Shown here one piece after another: positions 7,462-14,144 of a stretch of DNA of 33,235 bases. Under the pieces are notes generated by a model that worked only from the letters and a program-made list of their open reading frames with translations, made no database searches and had not been told where the DNA came from. This DNA comes from Ilumatobacteraceae bacterium (GTDB taxonomy: Bacteria > Actinomycetota > Acidimicrobiia > Acidimicrobiales > Ilumatobacteraceae), in contig SKFX01000071.1 in assembly GCA_007117775.1 (NCBI GenBank), positions 1 through 33,235 of the forward strand, given 5' to 3'. Position numbers and translations under genes: made by a program. Each line of letters opens with the position of its first letter. Position 1 is the first letter of the stretch.

Positions 7462-8121
7462 TCAGTTGGTGACGAGGATCCGCTCGCTGGCGAAGGACCC
7501 GACACCGATATGGCGGCCGTCGATCTCAACGGTGAGTGTGCCGTCGGGTGATGCGGCGGTGATGGTGCCAGCGCGGCCGGGCTGAATGGCGGCTGATTCG
7601 AGGAACTCGAGCAGGCCGGGGGTGAACTCGAGTTCTTCGGGGATCCGTGAGACGGTGAAGTTCGATCCGACTGCGAGTGTGGCGAGTGGCTTGGAGTCCG
7701 GATTCTCGTAATCCGATCCCGGAATCGGGTTGCCGTGCGGACAGGTGGTCGGGCTGCCGAGCATGCGGTCCATGGCCTCTTCCACCGACTGGCTCATGAT
7801 GTGTTCCCATTTGCCGGCCTCGTGGTGGGCCTCGGCCCAAGACAACTGCAAGACATCGGTCAAGAAGCGTTCGGCGATCCGGTGGCGCCGCACAACGCGC
7901 TCGGCGAGTTCGCGTCCGGATGCGGTGAGGGTGATGGTCCCGTCGTTGACGATGAGGCCCTCGGACTCGAGCCGGCGGATCATCTCTGAGACCGCCGGCC
8001 TGCTCACCTGGAGTCGTTCGGCGATGCGCGCCTGGATGACTTCGACGTCATCTTCATCGAGTTCGAAGATGCACTCGCAGTACTCCTCGAACGCCGGATG
8101 ATGTTCTCCGGGGGCGGGCAT
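7462..8121 (-). CDS. DtxR/MntR-family metal-dependent transcriptional regulator
   Basis: Metal-activated repressor of iron or manganese genes. It has an N-terminal winged helix (recognition region RLQVSRPAVSEMIRRLE, residues 36-52), a dimerisation/metal-binding domain (RRHRIAERFL; HHEAGKWEHIMS), and a C-terminal FeoA/SH3-like domain (about 145-219). CPHGNPIPG is the conserved linker motif. By eye alignment the metal ligands are mixed. Glu13 replaces DtxR Met10 (MntR Asp8), Glu16 matches MntR Glu11, and His80, Glu106 and His107 are kept. Gly103 stands where DtxR has Cys102 and MntR has Glu99. The metal specificity is therefore uncertain. TAACAT (8128-8133) lies 6 nt before the ATG, so the transcript is probably leaderless. 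The following gene is a co-transcribed anchored protein. Confidence 0.92.
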   Translation of the reverse strand: MPAPGEHHPAFEEYCECIFELDEDDVEVIQARIAERLQVSRPAVSEMIRRLESEGLIVNDGTITLTASGRELAERVVRRHRIAERFLTDVLQLSWAEAHHEAGKWEHIMSQSVEEAMDRMLGSPTTCPHGNPIPGSDYENPDSKPLATLAVGSNFTVSRIPEELEFTPGLLEFLESAAIQPGRAGTITAASPDGTLTVEIDGRHIGVGSFASERILVTN

Positions 8122-8133
8122 GGAGCCATGTTA
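8122..8133 (-). promoter_or_regulatory. Candidate -10 element for the DtxR-family gene
   Basis: TAACAT on minus (8128-8133) is separated from the ATG at 8121 by 6 nt, the spacing expected for a transcript that begins at the start codon. I see no good -35. Confidence 0.35.
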
Positions 8134-8167
8134 CCCATCGGTGCGTGACGCTGCGTCGTGGTGCTGT

Positions 8168-8217
8168 GTCATGGTCAGGGGTCATGGTCGGGGGTCATGG
8201 TCGGGGGTCATGATTGG
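8168..8217 (+). repeat. 13-bp tandem repeat upstream of the ilv leader
   Basis: Three full 13-bp units (GTCATGGTCAGGG, then GTCATGGTCGGGG twice) and a partial fourth (GTCATGATTGG) lie back to back between the divergent dtxR-family and ilv promoters. They end about 10 bp upstream of the candidate ilv -35. The units could be regulator-binding sites or a slippage-prone repeat. They are too short and too few for CRISPR. Confidence 0.85.
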
Positions 8218-8226
8218 AAACCACGG

Positions 8227-8255
8227 TTGCGAGTGGCTCGGCGCCATGGCACACT
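8227..8255 (+). promoter_or_regulatory. Candidate promoter of the ilvL-ilvBNC transcript
   Basis: TTGCGA (8227-8232) and CACACT (8250-8255) are 17 nt apart, with 4/6 and 3/6 matches to the sigma-70-type consensus. The predicted start, about 7 nt on, coincides with the ATG of the leader peptide at 8263. Confidence 0.4.
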
Positions 8256-8262
8256 TGTGGCG

Positions 8263-8313
8263 ATGCGTTCACTGGATTTCCGCCCAACCCTGACGGTAGT
8301 ACGCATCTCGTAG
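8263..8313 (+). CDS. ilvL: Branched-chain amino acid leader peptide
   Basis: A 16-codon ORF encodes MRSLDFRPTLTVVRIS and stops immediately before a GC-rich hairpin and an intrinsic terminator, upstream of ilvBNC. The Leu-Thr-Val-Val-Arg-Ile run holds four branched-chain codons in six, placed at the 3' end as in attenuation leader peptides (for example the ilvBNC leaders of Corynebacterium and Streptomyces). Slow decoding of Val/Ile/Leu codons would stall the ribosome at about 8290-8307, against the left arm of the 8313-8341 hairpin. It is probably leaderless. The assignment rests on position, composition and the terminator, not on sequence similarity. Confidence 0.7.
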   Translation: MRSLDFRPTLTVVRIS

Positions 8314-8341
8314 CGCGCGCCTGGACATACCAGACGCGCGC
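8313..8341 (+). promoter_or_regulatory. Leader hairpin adjoining the leader-peptide stop codon
   Basis: GCGCGCG (8313-8319) pairs with CGCGCGC (8335-8341), and CTGG (8321-8324) with CCAG (8330-8333). One mismatch separates the two helices and the loop is ACATA. A ribosome stalled at the Val-Val-Ile codons would cover the left arm. It probably acts as the pause or competing structure of the attenuator. I could not identify a convincing antiterminator pairing by eye. Confidence 0.6.
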
Positions 8342-8343
8342 TC

Positions 8344-8377
8344 ACAACCTCCCCACAAGGGAGGTTGTTTTCATTTT
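8344..8377 (+). terminator. Intrinsic terminator / attenuator upstream of ilvB
   Basis: A perfect 10-bp stem ACAACCTCCC (8344-8353) / GGGAGGTTGT (8359-8368) with a CACAA loop runs straight into TTTTCATTTT. It lies between the leader peptide and ilvB, about 100 nt before the ilvB ATG, where an attenuator is expected. It is the clearest intrinsic terminator in the window. Confidence 0.85.
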
Positions 8378-8472
8378 CGGCCCAGAATGGATCCCTGACG
8401 GCGCCGAGCCCCGCAGATGAACCATCACATCAACACGACCATCCGAGTACTTCAGACAGGACAGGACAGGCA

Positions 8473-10239
8473 ATGGATATCCCCGACGGCACCAAGATGA
8501 CCGGTGCACAGGCACTGATCAAAGCGCTGGAGAAGGAACGGGTCGAGGTGATCTTCGGTCTCCCAGGCGGCTGCATCCTGCCGGCCTATGACCCGTTGTT
8601 GGAGTCCTCGATCCGCCACGTGCTGGTCCGCCATGAACAGGGTGCGGGCCATATGGCCGAGGGCTATGCCCATGTCACCGGTCGACCCGGGGTCGCAATG
8701 GTGACCTCCGGTCCGGCGGCCACCAATCTGGTGACCCCGTTGATGGATGCCTACATGGACTCGATCCCGATGGTCGGCATCACCGGCCAGGTCGGCACCA
8801 CCGCCATCGGTACCGACGCATTCCAGGAATGTGACACCGTCGGCATCACTCGCTCGGTAACCAAGCACAACGAGTTGGTCATGGCCGGCGATGACCTGCC
8901 ACTCGCGATTCGTCAGGCCTTCCACATCGCCTCGACCGGTCGACCCGGCCCGACGCTCGTGGACATCCCCAAAGACGTCCTGCAGAACGAGATGACGTGG
9001 CATTGGCCGAGCGATGACGAACTGATCGACTCGCTGCCCGGTTACCGGCCCATCGGCAAGGGTCATCCGCGGATGATCAAGGAGGCGGCGAAGCTGATCC
9101 TCGAGTCTGAGCGGCCGATCATCTACGCCGGCGGCGGCATCTTGAAGGCCCGTGCGGCAGATGCGCTGCGCGAACTGGCCGAGATGACCGATATCCGCGT
9201 CGTGACGACATTGATGGCCCGTGGTGCGTTCCCCGATGACCATCCGTTGTGTCTGGGCATGCCCGGAATGCATGGCAATGCCACGGCGGTCACCTCGATG
9301 CAGAAGAGCGATCTGTTGATCGCCCTCGGAGCGCGTTTCGACGACCGGATCACCGGCAAGGTGTCGGCGTTCGCACCCGAGGCCAAAGTCATCCATGTCG
9401 ATATCGACCCAGCTGAACAGGGCAAGGTCCGCCGTCCCGATGTCCCCATCGTCGGCGACTGCCGCCTCGTCATCGAGGAGATCATCATCGCCATCCGCGA
9501 CCTCCTCGCGAGCGGTGTCGTCCAGGCCGACTCCTCTGAGTGGAAGAGTCGGATCTCGGGGTGGCAGGAGCAGTTCCCGTTCGCCTACGACGCGGCGGAG
9601 CCCGGTGACGCGCTCAAGCCGCAGTACTGCTTGGAGAAACTGCGCGATGCCGCGCCGGAGGGCACGATCGTGTCGTCGGGAGTGGGCCAGCACCAGATGT
9701 GGGCCTCACAGTTCTGGAACTTCACCGAGCCCTACACCTGGGTCAACTCCGGTGGTCTCGGCACGATGGGCTTCTCGATTCCAGCGGCGATCGGCGCCAA
9801 GATCGGTCGACCGGACCGCACGGTGTGGGCCGTCGATGGTGACGGGTGTTTCCAGATGACCGCCCAAGAACTTGTCACGGCCACCACCGAGCGCATCCCG
9901 ATCAAGGTCGCGCTGTTGAACAACAGCTACCTCGGCATGGTGCGCCAGTGGCAGGAGATGTTCTATGAGGAGCGTTACTCCGAGGTGTATCTGTCCACCG
10001 AGGTGCCCGACTACGTGAAGTGGGCCGAGTCGATGGGGTGTGTCGCGATCCGCGTCGAGTCCCCCGAGGAGGTGGAGCCCGCGATCGAGAAGGCGAATTC
10101 GATCAATGACCGCTCCGTCGTTGTCGAGTTCCGCGTCGATGCCCGCGAGAAGGTGTTCCCGATGGTGCCGGCGGGCCAGAGCAACGACGATGTGTTGTTG
10201 CATCCGTCGCAGGATTCATGTCGGTGGGCGCTGTCATGA
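8473..10239 (+). CDS. ilvB: Acetolactate synthase, large catalytic subunit
   Basis: Thiamine-diphosphate enzyme that condenses pyruvate with pyruvate or 2-ketobutyrate, the first common step of Val/Leu/Ile synthesis. The 588-residue protein has the ThDP-activating glutamate Glu55 in RHEQGAGHMAEG. FIGLPGG-type and SGPAATNLVTP motifs lie in the N-terminal domain, a FAD-domain region is around 190-340, and the ThDP/Mg motif runs from GDG near 456 to NNSYLGMVRQWQ. I chose the ATG at 8473 (MDIPDGTKMTGAQALIKAL) because it gives the usual IlvB N-terminus. It follows a weak AGGACAGG ribosome-binding site formed by three tandem ACAGG units. Frames upstream run through the terminator and are not coding. 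First gene of ilvBNC, under attenuator control. Confidence 0.97.
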   Translation: MDIPDGTKMTGAQALIKALEKERVEVIFGLPGGCILPAYDPLLESSIRHVLVRHEQGAGHMAEGYAHVTGRPGVAMVTSGPAATNLVTPLMDAYMDSIPMVGITGQVGTTAIGTDAFQECDTVGITRSVTKHNELVMAGDDLPLAIRQAFHIASTGRPGPTLVDIPKDVLQNEMTWHWPSDDELIDSLPGYRPIGKGHPRMIKEAAKLILESERPIIYAGGGILKARAADALRELAEMTDIRVVTTLMARGAFPDDHPLCLGMPGMHGNATAVTSMQKSDLLIALGARFDDRITGKVSAFAPEAKVIHVDIDPAEQGKVRRPDVPIVGDCRLVIEEIIIAIRDLLASGVVQADSSEWKSRISGWQEQFPFAYDAAEPGDALKPQYCLEKLRDAAPEGTIVSSGVGQHQMWASQFWNFTEPYTWVNSGGLGTMGFSIPAAIGAKIGRPDRTVWAVDGDGCFQMTAQELVTATTERIPIKVALLNNSYLGMVRQWQEMFYEERYSEVYLSTEVPDYVKWAESMGCVAIRVESPEEVEPAIEKANSINDRSVVVEFRVDAREKVFPMVPAGQSNDDVLLHPSQDSCRWALS

Positions 10240-10808
10240 CCGCCATCACACCTACGACCGAAGTTCATCACCACATCTTGTCGGTGCTGGTCCAGAACCG
10301 CCCCGGCGTGCTGGCGCGCGTCGCTGGGCTCTTCGCCCGCCGCGGGTACAACATCTTCTCGCTCGCGGTCGCGCCGGCCGAGGAGGAGGGGATGAGCCGG
10401 ATCACGATCGCCGTCGATGTCGAGTCGACCCCGCTGGAGCAGATCGTCAAACAGCTCTTCAAGCTGATCGAGGTCATCAAGATCTCCGAATTGGATCCGC
10501 GCCGGTCCGTCGAGCGCGAACTGCTCCTCGCCACGGTGCGGATCGCGGCCGATGAGCGCAGTCAAGTGCTCGAATTGGTCAACATCTTCGAGGGCAAGAT
10601 CCTCGCGGTCGGTTCCGATGCACTCACCGTGAGCCTCGAGGGCCATCCTGACAAGCTCAACGATTTTGAAGCACTGCTGGGTGGATATGGCATCGTTGAG
10701 ATGCAGCGCACCGGGCGCGTTGCATTGCCCAAGCTCGACCAGCAGTCCCGGCTGCGCACCATGGTGACCCCGGGATCATCTCCCGCTGAGAAAGGAAAGG
10801 TGAGCTGA
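10236..10808 (+). CDS. ilvN: Acetolactate synthase, small regulatory subunit
   Basis: The regulatory subunit binds IlvB, raises its activity and confers valine feedback inhibition. An N-terminal ACT domain is evident (HHHILSVLVQNRPGVLARVA, then GLFARRGYNIFSLAVAP, residues about 11-85), followed by the C-terminal small-subunit domain (FEGKILAVGSDALTVSLEG). The chosen ATG overlaps the ilvB stop as ATGA, giving tight coupling and 190 residues. An in-frame ATG at 10218 would lie deeper inside ilvB and is less likely. The stop codon abuts the ilvC ATG. Length is longer than the roughly 160-170 typical, through a short N-terminal leader and a C-terminal tail after VALPKLDQ. Confidence 0.96.
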   Translation: MTAITPTTEVHHHILSVLVQNRPGVLARVAGLFARRGYNIFSLAVAPAEEEGMSRITIAVDVESTPLEQIVKQLFKLIEVIKISELDPRRSVERELLLATVRIAADERSQVLELVNIFEGKILAVGSDALTVSLEGHPDKLNDFEALLGGYGIVEMQRTGRVALPKLDQQSRLRTMVTPGSSPAEKGKVS

Positions 10809-11837
10809 ATGGCCGCCACCATTTATTACGAGGCCGATGCGGATCCTTCGATCATCCGCAACCGCAAGGTGGCCATCATCGGCTACGGATCACAGGGTCA
10901 TGCCCATGCGCTGAACCTCAAGGAGTCGGGCGTGCAGGTCTGCGTGGGTTTGCGCGAGGGATCGTCGTCGGTCGCCAAAGCCGAGGCCCAGGGACTCGAG
11001 GTCCGCTCGATCGCCGATGCCGCAGCTTGGGCCGATGTGATCATGATCCTCGCTCCCGACACCGAGCAGCGTCGGATCTTCAACGATCACATCGCGGCGT
11101 CGATGACGCCTGGCAAGGCGATCGCATTCGCCCACGGGTTCAACATCCGCTACGGCCTCATCGAACCGCCCGACGGTGTCGACGTCATCATGATCGCCCC
11201 CAAGGGCCCGGGCCATCTGGTGCGCCGCACCTACACCGAGGGTGGCGGTGTGCCCGCGCTCATCGCGGTGGCCCAGGACGCCAGCGGCTCGGCACGTGAG
11301 TTGGCGCTGTCGTATGCCGAGGCGATCGGTGGGGCGCGCGCCGGTGTCATCGAGACCACCTTCCCAGAAGAGACCGAGACCGACCTGTTCGGTGAGCAGG
11401 TGGTGCTCTGCGGTGGCCTGACTGCGCTGGTGCAGTCCGGCTTCGAGACTCTCGTCGATGCGGGCTATGCGCCCGAGATGGCGTACTTCGAGTGCCTGCA
11501 TGAGGTGAAGCTGATCGTGGATCTCATGTATGAGGAGGGCATCGCCGGGATGCGCTATTCGATCTCGGACACCGCCGAGTACGGCGATTTGACGCGTGGG
11601 CCCCGGATCATCACCGATGAGACGCGCTCGGAGATGCGTGCCATCCTTGCCGAGATCCAAGACGGACGCTTCGCCGAGGAATGGGTGAACGAGTCAGAGT
11701 CGGGGCGTGAGAACTACCACCGCCTCCAAGACGAGGGTCGCCGACATCCGATCGAGGAGGTCGGGGGACGGCTGCGCTCGATGATGCCGTGGATCTCGGC
11801 GGGCCGCACCAAGGTCGCCGATGCCAGCGGTGGCTGA
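10809..11837 (+). CDS. ilvC: Ketol-acid reductoisomerase (class I)
   Basis: Isomerises and reduces acetolactate or acetohydroxybutyrate with NADPH and Mg2+, the second step of branched-chain amino acid synthesis. The 342-residue class I enzyme has the nucleotide-binding GYGSQGHAHALNLKESG (about residues 20-36). The metal-binding EETETDLFGEQ segment lies near 187, and the C-terminal knotted-domain motif YSISDTAEYGDL near 248. Its ATG immediately follows the ilvN TGA, with AAAGGAAAGG as an in-frame ribosome-binding site at the end of ilvN. Last gene of the ilvBNC operon. No clear terminator follows, unless the imperfect inverted repeat at 11855-11880 serves as one. Confidence 0.97.
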   Translation: MAATIYYEADADPSIIRNRKVAIIGYGSQGHAHALNLKESGVQVCVGLREGSSSVAKAEAQGLEVRSIADAAAWADVIMILAPDTEQRRIFNDHIAASMTPGKAIAFAHGFNIRYGLIEPPDGVDVIMIAPKGPGHLVRRTYTEGGGVPALIAVAQDASGSARELALSYAEAIGGARAGVIETTFPEETETDLFGEQVVLCGGLTALVQSGFETLVDAGYAPEMAYFECLHEVKLIVDLMYEEGIAGMRYSISDTAEYGDLTRGPRIITDETRSEMRAILAEIQDGRFAEEWVNESESGRENYHRLQDEGRRHPIEEVGGRLRSMMPWISAGRTKVADASGG

Positions 11838-11854
11838 GCAGCGCACCCGAACCA

Positions 11855-11892
11855 AAATCTGACTTGCTAGGTCGGGATTTAGGCTCTAGCCT
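11855..11892 (+). promoter_or_regulatory. metY promoter with overlapping inverted repeats
   Basis: TTGCTA (11864-11869) and TAGCCT (11887-11892) are 17 nt apart. The -10 lies 9 nt before the metY ATG, so the transcript is probably leaderless. Two inverted repeats overlap these boxes. AAATC-T-GAC (11855-11863) faces GTC-GG-GATTT (11871-11880) around the -35, and AGGCT/AGCCT (11881-11892) spans the -10. They are candidate operator sites. The first could alternatively be a weak ilvC terminator. Confidence 0.5.
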
Positions 11893-11901
11893 GTGTCGCC
11901 T

Positions 11902-13215
11902 ATGAGCAGCAACTGGGGTTTCGAGACCAAGCAGATCCACGTCGGCGGCGAGCCCGACCCGACCACCGGGGCGCGGGCCGTACCGATCTATCAGACGACA
12001 TCGTATGAATTCCGCGATGCCGAGCATGCCGCGAATCTCTTCGCGCTCGCCGAGGTCGGCAATATCTACACCCGGATCATGAATCCGACTCAGGCCGCCC
12101 TCGAAGCCCGGGTGAACGCCCTCGAGGGCGGGTGCACCACCGCCATCGGCCTACCCGGAACACTCGCGGTGGCATCGGGTCAAGCCGCCGAAACCCTCGC
12201 GCTGCTGACGCTGTGCGAGGCCGGCGACCATGTGGTCGCATCGCCGTCGCTGTACGGCGGCACGTACAACCTGTTGCACCACACCATGCCCAAACTGGGC
12301 ATCGAGGTCAGCTTCGTCGACGACCCCCATGATCTCGCTCAGTGGGAGGCAGCGATCCGGCCGAACACCAAGGTCTTCTTCGGTGAGGTGCTCCCGAATC
12401 CGAAGAACGATGTGTTCGATATCGAGGGGGTCAGCGGTGTGGCCCATGCCAACGGCATCCCGCTGATGGTCGACAACACCGTGCCCACCCCGTATCTGAT
12501 CCGTCCCCTCGAATGGGGGGCCGACATCGTGATCCACAGCCTCACCAAGTTCTGCGGTGGTCACGGCACCTCGGTCGGCGGCGCGATCGTCGACGGTGGC
12601 ACGTTCGACTATGCGGCATCGGGACGGTTCGCGAACTTCACCGAACCCGATCCGAGCTATCACGGCCTCGCCTATTTCCCGGCGCTCGGACACGGGGCGT
12701 TCATCCTCAAAGCCCGCGTCCAGCTACTGCGCGATCTCGGCATGGCGATCTCGCCGTTCAACGCGTTCATGATCCTGCAGGGTCTCGAGACCCTCAGCCT
12801 GCGCATGGAGCGCCATTTCGCCAACGCTCAGGCGGTGGGTGAATACCTCGACGCCCACCCACAGGTGGAATCGGTCCGCTATTCAGGTCTGGTGTCGAGC
12901 CCATGGCATGAGCGCGCCACTCGCTATGGCGGCGGCAGAGGCTACGGGTCGGTGTTGGCCTTCGAGATCGAAGGCGGTGTCGACGCCGGCCGCAAGTTCG
13001 TCTCAGGTCTCGAACTGCACAGCCATGTGGCCAATATCGGTGATGTGCGCTCCCTGGTCATCCACCCGGCCTCGACGACGCATTCCCAGCTCACCGAGGA
13101 CGAACAGCGGGCTTCTGATGTCACCCCCGGTCTGATCCGTCTCAGCGTCGGTCTCGAATCAGCCGACGACATCCTGGCCGATCTCGAAGCCGGGTTCGCC
13201 GCCGCCCGGAGCTGA
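11902..13215 (+). CDS. metY: O-acetylhomoserine sulfhydrylase (bifunctional OAH/OAS type)
   Basis: PLP enzyme that joins sulfide to O-acetylhomoserine to give homocysteine, the direct-sulfhydrylation route to methionine. The 437-residue protein starts MSSNWGFETKQIHVGGEPD. It carries the Cys/Met-metabolism PLP fold: NIYTRIMNPTQAALE near 53, SLYGGTYNLLHHT near 115, MVDNTVPTPYLIRP near 189, and the PLP lysine about residue 216 in IHSLTKFCGGHG. The C-terminal HPASTTHSQLTEDEQ is typical of OAH sulfhydrylases. I chose the ATG at 11902 over a GTG at 11893 because the -10 hexamer occupies the sequence up to 11892. It is transcribed separately from ilvC, 64 bp upstream. Cystathionine gamma-synthase is a less likely alternative. 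Confidence 0.92.
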   Translation: MSSNWGFETKQIHVGGEPDPTTGARAVPIYQTTSYEFRDAEHAANLFALAEVGNIYTRIMNPTQAALEARVNALEGGCTTAIGLPGTLAVASGQAAETLALLTLCEAGDHVVASPSLYGGTYNLLHHTMPKLGIEVSFVDDPHDLAQWEAAIRPNTKVFFGEVLPNPKNDVFDIEGVSGVAHANGIPLMVDNTVPTPYLIRPLEWGADIVIHSLTKFCGGHGTSVGGAIVDGGTFDYAASGRFANFTEPDPSYHGLAYFPALGHGAFILKARVQLLRDLGMAISPFNAFMILQGLETLSLRMERHFANAQAVGEYLDAHPQVESVRYSGLVSSPWHERATRYGGGRGYGSVLAFEIEGGVDAGRKFVSGLELHSHVANIGDVRSLVIHPASTTHSQLTEDEQRASDVTPGLIRLSVGLESADDILADLEAGFAAARS

Positions 13216-13244
13216 CACTCAACGCAACGGTTCAGGCCAACAAC

Positions 13245-14114
13245 TCAGGCCTCATCGGGACGCTGATCGCGCAGGAACTCCTCGAACTGCGCGCCGAGGT
13301 CATCGGCGCTCGGGATCTGCGCCTCGGCGCGCCGGTCGTACTCCTGCTCGAGCATCTGGACATACAGCGTCAACTGCCGATCCTCATCGACGATCTCATC
13401 GTGGAGTTCGCGCCAGTGCGCGAGGTCGTCGGCGTCGACGCCGGCGGTCTCGACGCCGAGTACGTGGGAGAGGTGCGTTTCGAGGGCTGCGACGGCTTGG
13501 GGGTGTTCGGTCTGCACCAGGTAGTGGGGGATGCCGACGCGCAACGAGACAGCGGGGATGCCGGCGGCGTCGAGGGTGCCCTGGAGGACGCCGACGATCC
13601 CGGTCATGCCCTGATAGCTCGGTGAGCTGAGGCCGAGCCGCCGGGCCAGTTCGGCATTGGTGGTCGAGCCCGTCACCGCTGGGGTCCGGGTGTGGGGGAC
13701 CGCCTCGGCAGCCGCACCGACGGTCACCACCGCCTCACAGCCGAGCTGGTGTGCCACGGTGACCAGATGATCGGCCCAGGTCCGCCAGTGCAGATGCGGC
13801 TCGGCTCCGGTGACGATCACCAGATCACGGCCGTCGCCGCGCGAGACCGCCATCTTGCAGGTGGGCCAGTCGATATCGGTGACGAGACCATCGGTGATGC
13901 GGATCATGGGTCGCTGCTGGGTGAAATCGAAGAACGGGTCGGCGTCGATCTCGGCCACGGTCACCGATGATCGTCCCGTCCCCAGCAGCTCGAGTGCCCC
14001 AGACGCCGCACCACCGACATCGAACCAGCCGCGCAGGGCAATCACCATGACCGGTGATTCGAGCGGGCCGAGCTGTTCGATCCCGAGGCGCAGAGCATCG
14101 GCGGCGCGGTTCAT
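13245..14114 (-). CDS. PAC2 family protein (proteasome assembly chaperone-like)
   Basis: This 289-residue protein matches the actinobacterial PAC2 family, distant relatives of eukaryotic proteasome assembly chaperone 2. Their bacterial role is not settled. Family features are PVMVIALRGWFDVGGAASGAL near 20, the central DLVIVTGAEPHLHWRTWADHLV near 97, and VVTVGAAAEAVPHTRTPAVTGS near 130. A region rich in Glu and Asp forms the C-terminal helical tail (HDEIVDEDRQLTLYVQMLEQEYDRRAE). It starts 30 nt after the serC stop on the same strand, so the two are probably co-transcribed. It ends 29 nt from the convergent metY stop. No proteasome gene is nearby, so a link to proteasome assembly is not supported by context. 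Confidence 0.82.
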   Translation of the reverse strand: MNRAADALRLGIEQLGPLESPVMVIALRGWFDVGGAASGALELLGTGRSSVTVAEIDADPFFDFTQQRPMIRITDGLVTDIDWPTCKMAVSRGDGRDLVIVTGAEPHLHWRTWADHLVTVAHQLGCEAVVTVGAAAEAVPHTRTPAVTGSTTNAELARRLGLSSPSYQGMTGIVGVLQGTLDAAGIPAVSLRVGIPHYLVQTEHPQAVAALETHLSHVLGVETAGVDADDLAHWRELHDEIVDEDRQLTLYVQMLEQEYDRRAEAQIPSADDLGAQFEEFLRDQRPDEA

Positions 14115-14144
14115 CTCGACCAGTGTGTCACCGAGTCCGGGTCG

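Noticed and set aside
8168..8217. Possible CRISPR-like repeat array
   Set aside because: Units are 13 bp, contiguous and without spacers, and there are no cas genes.
8452..9693. A 413-codon open frame on minus inside ilvB
   Set aside because: It lies opposite the highly conserved ilvB catalytic sequence. Its translation is rich in Arg, His and Asp with no domain pattern, as expected for a shadow frame in high-GC DNA.
11855..11880. Intrinsic terminator for ilvC
   Set aside because: The stem is interrupted and followed by only a short T run. The overlap with metY promoter boxes makes an operator role at least as likely, so it was not called as a terminator.
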